NCBI RefSeq assembly: GCF_003076455.1
Contig: NZ_CP020918.1
Span: 3,818,001-3,882,000 of the forward strand
Length of the DNA: 64,000 nt
Reading direction: 5' to 3'
Source: Flavobacterium faecale
GTDB taxonomy: Bacteria; Bacteroidota; Bacteroidia; Flavobacteriales; Flavobacteriaceae
Shown: piece after piece, positions 45,449 to 55,069 of the stretch
How the letters are laid out: each line of letters starts with the position of its first letter
Position numbering within the stretch: the first letter of the stretch is position 1
The notes under the pieces: model-generated
What the model saw: the letters and a program-made list of their open reading frames with translations, nothing else
The model's database searches: none
What the model was told of the DNA's origin: nothing
Made by a program: the position numbers and the translations under genes

Positions 45449-45886
45449 ATGACTTCTTTTAGCAAACAAATATCTTTTCGTTGGGCAGACCTTGATCCAA
45501 ATTTTCATGTAAGACACAGTGTATATTATGATTTTGGAGCACAACATAGAATTGAAATCTTGGAAGGTCTTGGATTAACAATGAGAACTATGCAATCACA
45601 ATTCTTTGGCCCGATCATTTTTAGAGAAGAATGTGTTTTTCGAAAAGAAATAAAATTATCCGATGCCATTTTTATTCATACCAAAGTAGCAAAAATGACT
45701 GCCGATGCATCACGATGGACTATTGTACACGAATTGAAAGATGGAAACGATACATTATGCGCAACTATATCTGTAGATGGCGCCTGGATGGATACCAAAC
45801 TACGTAAACTTGTAAACCCAGTTCCAGATTCTGTAATGGAAGCACTTTCAAACATGCCAAAAAGTGATAATTTTGTTCAACTTTAA
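45449..45886 (+). CDS. Hotdog-fold acyl-CoA thioesterase
   Basis: A 145-residue 4-hydroxybenzoyl-CoA thioesterase-type hotdog protein. The motif ISFRWADLDPNFHVRHSVYYDFGAQHRIEIL has the characteristic Asp (RWxDxDxxxHVxxxxYxxF pattern) that acts in catalysis. REECVFRKEIKLSDAIFIHTKVAKM and TLCATISVDGAWMD follow as the beta strands. It hydrolyses some acyl-CoA in the cytoplasm; the substrate is not predictable. No close operon partner. Confidence 0.88.
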   Translation: MTSFSKQISFRWADLDPNFHVRHSVYYDFGAQHRIEILEGLGLTMRTMQSQFFGPIIFREECVFRKEIKLSDAIFIHTKVAKMTADASRWTIVHELKDGNDTLCATISVDGAWMDTKLRKLVNPVPDSVMEALSNMPKSDNFVQL

Positions 45887-45920
45887 TTTCGAATTACAAT
45901 CTCCGTTAGGATTAAATATG

Positions 45921-45928
45921 TAAATTTG
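45921..45928 (+). promoter_or_regulatory. Candidate -7 box of the HPF gene promoter
   Basis: TAAATTTG fits TAnnTTTG, 95 bp before the hpf ATG. No clear -33. Confidence 0.4.
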
Positions 45929-46022
45929 AGGATAACCACCTTACTATCGTCTTTGGAAACATACACAGTGCCGAATACCAAAACTATCTTTTAACCAATA
46001 TCAAACCTAAATTTAACAATAT

Positions 46023-46322
46023 ATGGAATCAATCATTCAATTTGTACATGCTGAAACAAACAAAACTGCCGAACATATTGTGCTCAAAAAATTAGATTCA
46101 TTAACGAATCATTTTGATTGGGTTATTCGTGCCAATGTAATTTTTAAAGAAGAAAAAGATTCTCATGGAAAAGGAAAAATTTGCGAAATAGCATTAAGTT
46201 GCCCTGGACCTCGCATTTTCGCTGTTTCGAATGAGTCTTCGTTTGAAATAGCGGCTGCTGAAACCATAAAAGACATAGAAGCACAGCTTAATAAACGAAA
46301 AAGTGAAATGAAAGCGCATTAA
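46023..46322 (+). CDS. hpf: Short-form ribosome hibernation promoting factor
   Basis: A 99-residue HPF/RaiA family protein. The beta-alpha-beta-beta-beta-alpha pattern is evident (SIIQFVHAETNKTAEHIVLKKLDSLTNHFDWVIRANVIFKEEKDSHGKGKICEIALSCPGPRIFAVSNESSFEIAAAETIKDIEAQLNKRKSEMKAH). It binds the 30S decoding region in slow growth and stabilises inactive ribosomes. It lacks the C-terminal dimerisation domain of long HPF. It is followed by an imperfect terminator hairpin. Confidence 0.92.
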   Translation: MESIIQFVHAETNKTAEHIVLKKLDSLTNHFDWVIRANVIFKEEKDSHGKGKICEIALSCPGPRIFAVSNESSFEIAAAETIKDIEAQLNKRKSEMKAH

Positions 46323-46351
46323 TAACTTCTATTTATATACAGAATAAAAAC

Positions 46352-46391
46352 AATGAACTTTGTTAAACTTTTGGGTTTGATAAAGTTCATT
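46352..46391 (+). terminator. Terminator of the HPF gene
   Basis: ATGAACTTTGTTAAAC pairs with GTTTGATAAAGTTCAT (14 of 16, remainder G-U), then a T-rich tail. Confidence 0.78.
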
Positions 46392-46489
46392 TGCTTTTTG
46401 AGCCTCACATGAAAATATTTGCTTAATTTTACAGGCTCAAAAATAAAAATGACCCTTTTTTATAAGGTTTCAATTAAAAACATAACAGA

Positions 46490-47308
46490 ATGTCTGTAGC
46501 AAAAAAAGATTATAAAAGAATTACCACGAAGTCATTGATCGAAATGAAAGCCAATGGAGAAAAAATCTCGATGCTTACTGCTTATGACTATACAATGGCA
46601 AAAATTGTAGATAGCTCAGGTGTAGATGTGATCCTTGTAGGGGACTCTGCGTCGAATGTGATGGCGGGTCATGAGACTACATTACCTATTACATTGGATC
46701 AAATGATTTACCATGCTTCATCTGTTGTGAGAGCTATCGAACGATCTCTTGTAGTGGTAGATTTGCCATTTGGTAGCTACCAATCTGATCCTAAGGAAGC
46801 TTTGCGCTCTGCTATTCGAATCATGAAAGAAAGTGGTGGTCACGCCGTAAAACTTGAGGGTGGAAAAGAAATTAAGGATTCTATCAAAAAAATTCTTAAC
46901 GCAGGTATCCCTGTGATGGGACATTTGGGTCTTACGCCACAATCTATCTACAAATTCGGAACCTATACAGTACGTGCCAAAGAAGAGCAAGAAGCAGACA
47001 AATTGATCGAAGATGCTTTATTACTCGAAAAATTGGGTTGTTTTGCCATTGTAGTCGAAAAAATACCTGCACATTTAGCTGAAAAAGTAGCACAAAGTAT
47101 TTCGATTCCGGTTATAGGAATTGGTGCTGGTGGTAAAGTTGATGGACAAGTTTTGGTTATACACGACATGTTGGGTATGAACAACGAATTCAGTCCTCGC
47201 TTTTTGCGTCGCTACATGAATTTGTATGATGACATGACGGCTGCCATTGGTCAATATGTTGATGATATAAAGTCAATGGATTTCCCTAACGAAAAAGAAC
47301 AGTACTAA
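46490..47308 (+). CDS. panB: 3-methyl-2-oxobutanoate hydroxymethyltransferase PanB
   Basis: A 272-residue TIM-barrel enzyme forming ketopantoate from ketoisovalerate and 5,10-methylene-tetrahydrofolate, the first step of pantothenate synthesis. Motifs: [77 protein letters not shown], and [25 protein letters not shown]. Full length. The next gene starts 1 bp after its stop, so they form a translationally close pair. Confidence 0.97.
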   Translation: MSVAKKDYKRITTKSLIEMKANGEKISMLTAYDYTMAKIVDSSGVDVILVGDSASNVMAGHETTLPITLDQMIYHASSVVRAIERSLVVVDLPFGSYQSDPKEALRSAIRIMKESGGHAVKLEGGKEIKDSIKKILNAGIPVMGHLGLTPQSIYKFGTYTVRAKEEQEADKLIEDALLLEKLGCFAIVVEKIPAHLAEKVAQSISIPVIGIGAGGKVDGQVLVIHDMLGMNNEFSPRFLRRYMNLYDDMTAAIGQYVDDIKSMDFPNEKEQY

Positions 47309-47309
47309 A

Positions 47310-48002
47310 TTGAAAATACTATCTACCAAAGATAATTTGCAAGTCTTGCACGAAGACAATCACATTATTGTGATAAACAAACGTGTTGGTGATTTGGTCC
47401 AAGGTGACAAAACTGGTGACAAACCCCTACCCGATGTTGTAAAAGAGTATATCAAAGACAAGTACAACAAGCCCGGAGAAGTTTTCTTGGGCGTTGTACA
47501 CCGTCTTGATCGACCTACAACGGGTATTGTCGTGTTTGCGCGTACAAGCAAGGCTTTGACCCGCTTGAACGAACTTTTTAAAAACCGTGAAACGCAAAAA
47601 ACCTATTGGGCTGTAGTAAAAAACAAACCACCAAAACAGCAGGACAACTTGGTTCATTACCTAAAAAGAACCGAGAAAAACAACTCTTCAAAAGCACATT
47701 TGAAAGAAGTTCCAGATAGTAAAATGGCCAGTTTGGATTATACAATTATTAAAGAACTGAATAATTATTTTGTTCTCGAAATAAACCTTCATACTGGGAG
47801 GCACCACCAAATTAGAGCCCAATTATCGGCAATTGGTTGCCCTATCAAAGGTGATTTGAAATATGGTTTTGATCGCAGTAATCCAGATGGAGGCATCCAT
47901 TTGCATGCTCGAAAACTCAGTTTCATTCATCCTGTGAGTAAGGAACCTATCACATTGCTTGCACCTGTGCCGCAAGACACCATCTGGTCTGCAGTGGACT
48001 AA
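47310..48002 (+). CDS. RluA-family pseudouridine synthase
   Basis: A 230-residue RNA pseudouridine synthase. Catalytic Asp67 is in GVVHRLDRPTTGIVVFARTSKAL, and HTGRHHQIRAQLSAIGCPIKGDLKYG and GGIHLHARKLSFIHPVSKEP are the conserved C-terminal blocks. There is no N-terminal S4 domain, which resembles RluA and TruC-like short forms. It uses TTG as start (47310), directly following the panB stop; no ATG is available until far downstream. The RNA target cannot be predicted. It ends at a strong terminator. Confidence 0.92.
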   Translation: MKILSTKDNLQVLHEDNHIIVINKRVGDLVQGDKTGDKPLPDVVKEYIKDKYNKPGEVFLGVVHRLDRPTTGIVVFARTSKALTRLNELFKNRETQKTYWAVVKNKPPKQQDNLVHYLKRTEKNNSSKAHLKEVPDSKMASLDYTIIKELNNYFVLEINLHTGRHHQIRAQLSAIGCPIKGDLKYGFDRSNPDGGIHLHARKLSFIHPVSKEPITLLAPVPQDTIWSAVD

Positions 48003-48008
48003 AAATTC

Positions 48009-48060
48009 AATCTCAAAATCAATTCTAATGGCAACGTTTATATTGATTTTGAGATTTTTT
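48009..48060 (+). terminator. Terminator of the panB-RluA pair
   Basis: AATCTCAAAATCAAT and its exact complement (15 bp), an 18-nt loop and T7. Confidence 0.92.
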
Positions 48061-48167
48061 TATTTCAGATACTATCTACTGCCATTTGAAAGCATTTTCA
48101 GGCTATTAGAACTTGGAAGGTATTACCAAAATAGTCGTTCTTTATACCCTAAAAAACGAATTACAAA

Positions 48168-48923
48168 ATGAATACGCAAAAATCTAGAATAGAGCAATTA
48201 AAATTGAATGGGTACAAACTAAACTTTGAAACCTCAATCACTCAGATATTTGAAAATTATAGAAAAATAGCGCTTTACGCAGGTTTATCGTTATTTGTAT
48301 TTGGTATTATTTTGATTACCTTAATTTATGGTGGATTGCTCTCTTATTTCGGAATAGAAACTATTACCGAAATGACAAAACCAGAAAATCTACGTCCAGA
48401 GAATTTATCGAAAGAGTTCTTGATGTGGTACACCATTTTTGCTATTTTGTTTACGAGCTTTGTCAGTCCATTTTCTGCTGGGTTTATCAAAATGGCCTAT
48501 TGTGCCGATCGTGATGAAGAATTTCGTCTCTCTGCAATATTCACTTACTACAGCTCTAGCAAATTTTTTACTTTGTTTACGGCTACCCTCATTATTTCAT
48601 TGACCAATACTGGCCTGGCTACCATAGCAGAACAATTAGGCAATGGAGCTGCTGGATCAGTTGCATCTTTATTCATATCTTTTTATACGATTTTGACTGT
48701 TCCGTTGATTATTTTTGGTGATCTAGGTGTGTTTTCTGCTATACAGACTAGCGTTGCTCTTATTGCTAAGCAGCCCCTACTTATTTTGGGACTCCTTTTG
48801 ATATCCCTCATTGCAACCCTACTAGGATTGATGTTTATCATAGTCGGAATTTTGTTTACTATGCCTTTTATTTACTCCTTTTACTATATTTTGTACAAAA
48901 ACATTGTAGGCTTTGAAGAATAG
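48168..48923 (+). CDS. Unknown polytopic membrane protein
   Basis: A 251-residue protein with about six hydrophobic segments (near residues 32-57, 85-108, 125-147, 160-195 and 200-245) and a short basic cytoplasmic N-terminus. It recalls DUF4013/DUF975-like bacterial membrane proteins, but I see no decisive motif and make no functional claim. It stands alone, with the histidine kinase gene starting 105 bp later on the same strand, so co-transcription is possible. Confidence 0.82.
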   Translation: MNTQKSRIEQLKLNGYKLNFETSITQIFENYRKIALYAGLSLFVFGIILITLIYGGLLSYFGIETITEMTKPENLRPENLSKEFLMWYTIFAILFTSFVSPFSAGFIKMAYCADRDEEFRLSAIFTYYSSSKFFTLFTATLIISLTNTGLATIAEQLGNGAAGSVASLFISFYTILTVPLIIFGDLGVFSAIQTSVALIAKQPLLILGLLLISLIATLLGLMFIIVGILFTMPFIYSFYYILYKNIVGFEE

Positions 48924-49028
48924 CACTACATAATAGACAATAAAACACAGTATATTGTGATTATTAAGTAATTTTCATTACTTTCAATCTTTATAATTTC
49001 TATTTTTCTTTAAACGAAAAAACCAATT

Positions 49029-52000
49029 ATGTCCATAGATCAATTGCTAAATACTATAATTATTTTTATAGGAGAAATCATTCCTATAAAAATCAATTAT
49101 TTTTCGCCTCTGGATGTGATTAGTACCGATAAAAGTTTAGTACGAACAGTGGCTATATTTTTTATAGTATTGCTGCTGACTTTGATCTACAGTTATTACA
49201 GACCAAAGGCAGTATTAAGGCCTCAGTTTTCGACTAACTATTTATCAAAAAAGGCTCAAAATCAAGAATACCAAACTTTATTTCTATACATAGGCTTATT
49301 TTTTATCTTCGTTGAAACGACTTTGGAATTATTTCAAATTCGACCACAAAGTTTACTTTACCAGAATCTATTGGTCGGTATTTCATTAGTATCTATCTAT
49401 TTTATTAGTAATAAGGTTCGATATGTTTTTGATAATTTACATATGATTTTCAAAATAATATTTTGCCTTTTTCTATTAATAGTAACTCGCAATCTAATTA
49501 TCACTCCTACTGACAGTATCCCGTTTATAGGTTTTACAATATTGTTTTTATTTTCTTATAATGTATTAAAACCAGTTAAACTTTACTGGATGTTCTGTGG
49601 CCTAATATTTTCGATTCTGGGCTTTTTATTCAGTTTTGATTTGATTCCCGATCGATCCTTTATTGCTTTATTGAATTATTCCTTAATAGTATTTTGCGTT
49701 AATTTTGTCAGACACATTTCATTTTTGAACATTCGAAACGAATTTAAATTTTCGAATGAAATTCTAAACAATGGTAACTCGATTACCTTGGCTATCAATA
49801 CACAAAAGCAAGTAGTATTTTGCAGTCAAAGTATCACCTCAATTCTAGGATATAGCAGTACCGAAGTAATGGGGTCTAACTTTTTGGAGATCACAAAAAG
49901 TAGTGATTTAATTGAAGAAATTTTCAGTGAAGATTTTATCGAAAACAAATTGTATCTCAAAAAAATAAAATGTAAAGACGGGAATTTCAAGCATATTCAA
50001 TGGAGTTGTCAAAGATATTCTGAGAGTTTATTTATCGTGGTAGGACAAGACATTACAGAACAAATAAACATTCAAAAATCTTATGAAAATTTGGTTGAAT
50101 CTGCAAGTGACCTTATTTACGAATTGGATAGTAAAGGGAATTTTATTTTTATAAACAAGACATCCGAGAAATATACCGGTTTCAAGATTTCAGAACTTGC
50201 TCAAGCTCCCTTTACAAAGTTAGTTTGTCCCGAATATAAAGAAAGTGTCTTGAATTTTTACAGAGATGTACACGAAGATTCTTCAAGCTTCCCGATTTTA
50301 GAATATCCAATTATTACAAAAGCCGGCGAAAAAATTTGGCTGTCGCAAAAAGTAACTATCAATAGAGATGACCTTAACCAGATTGTTGGTTACTATGCAA
50401 TTGCACGTGATATTACTTATTTAAAATTTAATGAAAAAGAGAAATTAGATCGACAAAACAAAAATCAAAAGTACAGTACGGTTCTGAAACATTTTACTGA
50501 AATAAGTTATTCTAATAAGATTTCATTAAATAACAAACTCAAAAAAGTTCTCAAAACGATTGCGCAAACTACCGAAATAGAGCGTATTAGTTTTTGGGAT
50601 TATAGCGAAGACCAACTAAGTTGCTCCAACTTATATCAACTAAGCAATGATAGTTACATCAATAACTTGTCCATCACAAAACAGCAAAACCCAAACTATT
50701 ACACGATTATAAACACCAAAAATCAAGTTGTAATTTCGGATGTTTATCAAAACAATCTAAAATTAGAATTTAACCAAGATTATTTTCCGACCAATAACAT
50801 TACCTCAATTTTGGATACTCCAGTAATGCTTAACGGGAAATTGAAAGGTATACTTTGTTTTGAGGCTACTCAAACCCCTCGTAATTGGGACAATGAAGAC
50901 ATCAACTTTGCTAGATCTGTATCTGATATTCTGTCCATTATTTTTGAATCTCGTATGCGCTACGATATCGAAAAAAAATTAAGATACAAGAGTGATCTCT
51001 TGGCTGCGATGACTCTATGTACAGAAAAATTTTTAAAAAGTAATGATCTCGATGCCATTTTTGAAGACGTATTGATCACAATGGGTAAAGCAACCAAATC
51101 TGACCGTGCCTATTTTTATCGAAAATCACCAATCGAAAATACCATCAGTCAAAAATACAGATGGATGATAAATAATACTACACTAACCGAGATTAATCCG
51201 AATCTCGAAAATTTACCGTTTGAGTATTTTGAAGATTTATTGATACCACTTTTAAATAATAAAATTTATAAAACGACGGTTTCAAATATAAAAAACGAAT
51301 CGGTAAGGTCAAAAATTCAACAACTCAAAGTAGTCTCTTTAATTCTTTTCCCTGTTTTTGTTCGAAATGAATTTTATGGTTTTCTAGGATTCGACGACAC
51401 TATTGAAGAAAGACATTGGTCTGAGGATGAAATACTAATCCTTCAAGCTTTAGCAGGTAATATTGCATCTGCCGTAGAGCGAATCGATGCCGAAATTGCC
51501 ATTTATGAAAGTGAAGAAAAATTCAGACTGCTAGCCAATAATATTCCTGGAACAGTTTACTTATCTGAAAACGATCGAAACTTTACCAAAATTTATTTAA
51601 ATGATGAAATAGAAAAGCTAACAGGTTATTCTAAAAGTGATTTTCTGGACAAAAAATTAGTATACACCGAATTAATCCATCCAGAAGACTTAAATAAGGT
51701 GCGACAAATTTCGTCTGAAAAACTTTCAAAGGGTGAGCCTTTTCATTTTAAATATCGCCTCATCAAGAAGGACAAAAAAATTGTTTGGGTCGAAGAGTTT
51801 GGCGATGCCGTAATCAAAAACGGAAAGATTACTTATATCGAAGGAATCATGCTAGATATCACCAAAAAAGTAGAATCGGATACCGCTATCGAACGTCAAA
51901 AATATGCCGAAGCAGCCAATGTAGCTAAGTCTGAATTTTTGGCAAATATGAGTCATGAAATTAGGACACCGCTAAACGGTATTATTGGTTTTACCGATTT

Positions 52001-53081
52001 GTTGATGAAAACAAGTTTAACAGAAAGCCAACAAAAACAAATGAATACCGTTAATTTATCTGCTCATACCCTACTCGGTATCGTGAATGATATTTTGGAT
52101 TTTTCTAAAATTGAAGCAGGTAAATTGGAACTTTATATCGAAAAAACAGAAGTTAGAGACTTATTCAAACAGATTATCGACTTAATTTCTTTTGAAGCAA
52201 ATGTAAAAAATCTAGATCTGCAATTGAATATCGCTGATAATGTTCCCGCCTTCTTTTGGATTGATATAGTACGTGTGAAACAAATTTTAATCAACTTATT
52301 GTCTAACGCTGTAAAATTTACAGATCATGGTTTTGTCAAACTTGAGATTGAAGCCATAGACACTAAAGCCGGTCCAAATTTCCCAATTAAGTTTGCAGTA
52401 ATTGATTCGGGTATAGGAATATTAGAAGCCAACAAGGAACGAATCTTTAAGGCTTTTTCACAAGAAGACAGTTCGACAACCAAAAAATTTGGAGGTACTG
52501 GTTTGGGGTTAACCATTTCAAACAAACTATTAGGTCTTATGGGAAGCCACCTAAAACTAGAAAGTGAAGTCGATAAAGGAAGTACTTTTTATTTTATTCT
52601 AAATGTTCAAACTAGTAATGAAATAGATAAGAATGTAAAGTCATCCAATCCTATTTCTGAGGCGGAAGTTATTTCTCAATTTCAAGCAGTTCGTAACCTA
52701 CAACCAAAAATCATGTTGGTCGAAGACAATAAAATTAATATGTTGTTGCTTAAAACAATTATTAAAAATATTTTTGCAAAGGTTACAATAATCGAAATTC
52801 CGAACGGACAAGAAGCTATTGACCATTATGAGGAGATTCAACCCGATCTTATTTTTATGGATATTCAGATGCCAATTGCCAACGGTTATGAAGCAACAAA
52901 GGCGATTCGTACCTTAGACACAGGCAAAAAGGTTCCTATTATTGCTATTACAGCAGGAGCCGAAAAAGAAGAAAGAGAAAAATGTATTAAAGTAGGAATG
53001 AACGATTATATTTCGAAACCAATCGTAAAGGGAGCTATCGAAGAAAAATTAGTCAAATGGCTAAATCAAAATGACAACTAA
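49029..53081 (+). CDS. Hybrid sensor histidine kinase with PAS and GAF domains
   Basis: A 1350-residue membrane sensor. Residues about 40-230 form 6-7 transmembrane helices without long periplasmic loops. Then follow PAS (about 245-330), PAS (about 350-470), GAF (about 490-640), GAF (about 660-810) and PAS with PAC (about 820-945). HisKA comes next with His976 in NMSHEIRTPLNGIIGF, then HATPase (LLSNAVKFT, DSGIGI, GTGLGLTIS) and a C-terminal receiver with phosphoacceptor Asp1278 in LIFMDIQMPIANGYEA. Signals are probably sensed in the membrane or by intracellular ligands. No DNA-binding output domain or HPt is fused and no response regulator is adjacent, so output goes to a separate phosphotransfer partner. 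Confidence 0.95.
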   Translation: MSIDQLLNTIIIFIGEIIPIKINYFSPLDVISTDKSLVRTVAIFFIVLLLTLIYSYYRPKAVLRPQFSTNYLSKKAQNQEYQTLFLYIGLFFIFVETTLELFQIRPQSLLYQNLLVGISLVSIYFISNKVRYVFDNLHMIFKIIFCLFLLIVTRNLIITPTDSIPFIGFTILFLFSYNVLKPVKLYWMFCGLIFSILGFLFSFDLIPDRSFIALLNYSLIVFCVNFVRHISFLNIRNEFKFSNEILNNGNSITLAINTQKQVVFCSQSITSILGYSSTEVMGSNFLEITKSSDLIEEIFSEDFIENKLYLKKIKCKDGNFKHIQWSCQRYSESLFIVVGQDITEQINIQKSYENLVESASDLIYELDSKGNFIFINKTSEKYTGFKISELAQAPFTKLVCPEYKESVLNFYRDVHEDSSSFPILEYPIITKAGEKIWLSQKVTINRDDLNQIVGYYAIARDITYLKFNEKEKLDRQNKNQKYSTVLKHFTEISYSNKISLNNKLKKVLKTIAQTTEIERISFWDYSEDQLSCSNLYQLSNDSYINNLSITKQQNPNYYTIINTKNQVVISDVYQNNLKLEFNQDYFPTNNITSILDTPVMLNGKLKGILCFEATQTPRNWDNEDINFARSVSDILSIIFESRMRYDIEKKLRYKSDLLAAMTLCTEKFLKSNDLDAIFEDVLITMGKATKSDRAYFYRKSPIENTISQKYRWMINNTTLTEINPNLENLPFEYFEDLLIPLLNNKIYKTTVSNIKNESVRSKIQQLKVVSLILFPVFVRNEFYGFLGFDDTIEERHWSEDEILILQALAGNIASAVERIDAEIAIYESEEKFRLLANNIPGTVYLSENDRNFTKIYLNDEIEKLTGYSKSDFLDKKLVYTELIHPEDLNKVRQISSEKLSKGEPFHFKYRLIKKDKKIVWVEEFGDAVIKNGKITYIEGIMLDITKKVESDTAIERQKYAEAANVAKSEFLANMSHEIRTPLNGIIGFTDLLMKTSLTESQQKQMNTVNLSAHTLLGIVNDILDFSKIEAGKLELYIEKTEVRDLFKQIIDLISFEANVKNLDLQLNIADNVPAFFWIDIVRVKQILINLLSNAVKFTDHGFVKLEIEAIDTKAGPNFPIKFAVIDSGIGILEANKERIFKAFSQEDSSTTKKFGGTGLGLTISNKLLGLMGSHLKLESEVDKGSTFYFILNVQTSNEIDKNVKSSNPISEAEVISQFQAVRNLQPKIMLVEDNKINMLLLKTIIKNIFAKVTIIEIPNGQEAIDHYEEIQPDLIFMDIQMPIANGYEATKAIRTLDTGKKVPIIAITAGAEKEEREKCIKVGMNDYISKPIVKGAIEEKLVKWLNQNDN

Positions 53082-53111
53082 AACCAATTATAAAATTAAA
53101 ACCAAACAGTA

Positions 53112-53969
53112 ATGAAGTGGAAAGGTAGAAGACAAAGTGATAATATTGAGGATCGAAGAGGAATGTCTGGCGGTGGAAAAGCAATCGCTGGTGGTGGAGT
53201 AATCGGTATTATTATTTTGCTGCTCAATGTATTTGGTGGCGAAAATGGACAAATGGTCGGTAACATTTTGCAACAAACACAAGGACAATCGGCACCTACT
53301 GAACAAAGAGACTTGACTGCAGCAGAACTTGAAGAACAACAATTTGTAAAAACAATACTTGCCGATAATGAGGATGTATGGACAAAAATATTTCAAGAAA
53401 ACAACCTTACCTACCAGAAACCAAAAATAATTTTGTTTGAAGGTGGCGTAAATACTGCCTGCGGATCTGCAACCTCTGCATCGGGTCCTTTTTATTGTCC
53501 TGGTGATCAAAATGTTTATATGGACTTAAAATTCTTTGAAGAGTTAAAGACCAAGTTTGGCGCACAAGGTGGTGATTTTGCTACGGCCTACGTAATTGCA
53601 CACGAGATAGGACACCACGTACAAACGCTTTTGGGTACCTCTGCCAAAATGCGAGAAATGCAAGAAGGAAAAAGTAAAGCCGAAGCCAATAAACTGTCGG
53701 TAGCTTTGGAATTGCAAGCTGACTTTTATGCTGGGCTTTGGACCAACTACAATCAAAAAATGAACAACGTTTTGGAAATTGGTGACATAGACGAAGCCTT
53801 GAGTGCAGCTCATGCTGTTGGTGATGATGCTATCCAAGCCAAAATGCAAGGTCATATTGTACCCGAATCCTTTACCCATGGTACCTCTGAACAACGTAAA
53901 TATTGGTTCATGAAAGGATACAAATCGGGAGATATCAAACAAGGAAATACATTTGCCGAAATACGATAG
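53112..53969 (+). CDS. Neutral zinc metallopeptidase (YpfJ/Zn_peptidase family)
   Basis: A 285-residue membrane-anchored protein. N-terminal MKWKGRRQSDNIEDRRG is typical for the family, followed by a Gly-rich segment and one transmembrane helix (VIGIIILLLNVFG). The zinc motif is VIAHEIGHHVQ with His164, Glu165 and His168. TACGSATSASGPFYCPGDQNVYMDLKFF and LELQADFYAGLWTNY (third ligand region) are conserved. The substrate of these proteins is unknown. It lies 30 bp after the histidine kinase gene and may be co-transcribed with it; it ends at a terminator. Confidence 0.93.
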   Translation: MKWKGRRQSDNIEDRRGMSGGGKAIAGGGVIGIIILLLNVFGGENGQMVGNILQQTQGQSAPTEQRDLTAAELEEQQFVKTILADNEDVWTKIFQENNLTYQKPKIILFEGGVNTACGSATSASGPFYCPGDQNVYMDLKFFEELKTKFGAQGGDFATAYVIAHEIGHHVQTLLGTSAKMREMQEGKSKAEANKLSVALELQADFYAGLWTNYNQKMNNVLEIGDIDEALSAAHAVGDDAIQAKMQGHIVPESFTHGTSEQRKYWFMKGYKSGDIKQGNTFAEIR

Positions 53970-53990
53970 GTGATTTTAAACAGCATGAAG

Positions 53991-54036
53991 AGCCACTAGT
54001 TCAAAACATAAAAGTTTTTGACTAGTGGCTTTTTCG
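53991..54036 (+). terminator. Terminator after the zinc peptidase gene
   Basis: AGCCACTAGT and ACTAGTGGCT form a perfect stem, extended by A/T pairs, then T5. Confidence 0.88.
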
Positions 54037-54126
54037 ATTAAAAAAAGGTTTAGAATTAAAAATAAGAGAGTCAGCGACCAATAAAATGTATATTTGCACC
54101 ATTGTTTACAGTAGCGCCTTAACAAA

Positions 54127-55062
54127 ATGAAAAACTTTACTTTACTCCTTATTATTCTACTTTCTATCAATTGCTTTGCACAGACAGACAGCATTGCTAG
54201 CCCGAAACAAGGTCGTTTTAAAGTTGCATCGACCGTTTTAAAAAATAGTATTTTGAGTGTTCCTGGAGATTTTTCAGAAATGGGCCATACCGTTTCAAGC
54301 AACTGGAAACGTACCGCTATGTACGCAGGTGGAATCGTTGGTTTGATTGCTGTTGACAAAATCACAACTGGTTATCTTCATGACCATATAGAACCAACCA
54401 TCGATTATCAATTACCCAAAATTGGTATTCAAGGAAGTACAAATCCAATTTTTCAAGGAAATGATCCGTACATCACCTACCCAATCATGGGATTGTATGC
54501 TGGCTCGGTTCTCTTCAATCATGAAAAAGGACAAGTTGTGGCTTTAAATGCTATCAAAACTTTGACTTACTCATATGTTATTTCACACCTTATATTAAAA
54601 ACTTTAATCCCAAGACAAAGACCGCAGCGTCCGTTGAACGGAGATGAACCAGCTGTAGCGCCATGGACAAAAGACAATTGGGATTTTGGCAATTACCATA
54701 AACCCTATTTCAGTCCTGTTGCTGATGGAACTTCTTTTCCGTCGTTTCATTCCACTGCCTTTTTTGCCGTTGCAAAAGTTTTTCAAATGGAATATGATAA
54801 CTATTGGATTCCGTATACCTTTGTTACTGCGGCATTTTTGGCGGATATAAAAGGACATAACCATTGGGTTTCTGATTTATTGGTAGGTGGACTTGTGGGT
54901 ACCATTATCGGAAAATCAGTTGTGATTAGTAGTCGAAAGCAAATTGAAAAAAGTAAAAATACGGCCTTCAACAACACACCAAAAAAATTCAGAATGACCA
55001 AGCAACTCATCCCTCAAATTTCGACCAGCATGATCGGATTTCATTTTGTAGGTAGTTTTTAA
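54127..55062 (+). CDS. PAP2-family phosphatase
   Basis: A 311-residue protein with signal peptide MKNFTLLLIILLSINCFAQ. It carries the three phosphatase motifs of the PAP2 superfamily: KTLIPRQRPQRP (KxxxxxxRP-type), SFPSFHSTAFFAVAKVFQ (SGH-like, with FHS) and HNHWVSDLLVGGLVGTIIG (SRxxxxxHxxxD-like). It probably dephosphorylates a lipid phosphate such as undecaprenyl pyrophosphate or phosphatidate on the outer side of the inner membrane; the precise substrate is not known. It converges on the NAD(P)HX dehydratase gene with only 7 bp between stop codons. Confidence 0.9.
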   Translation: MKNFTLLLIILLSINCFAQTDSIASPKQGRFKVASTVLKNSILSVPGDFSEMGHTVSSNWKRTAMYAGGIVGLIAVDKITTGYLHDHIEPTIDYQLPKIGIQGSTNPIFQGNDPYITYPIMGLYAGSVLFNHEKGQVVALNAIKTLTYSYVISHLILKTLIPRQRPQRPLNGDEPAVAPWTKDNWDFGNYHKPYFSPVADGTSFPSFHSTAFFAVAKVFQMEYDNYWIPYTFVTAAFLADIKGHNHWVSDLLVGGLVGTIIGKSVVISSRKQIEKSKNTAFNNTPKKFRMTKQLIPQISTSMIGFHFVGSF

Positions 55063-55069
55063 GTTGCTC

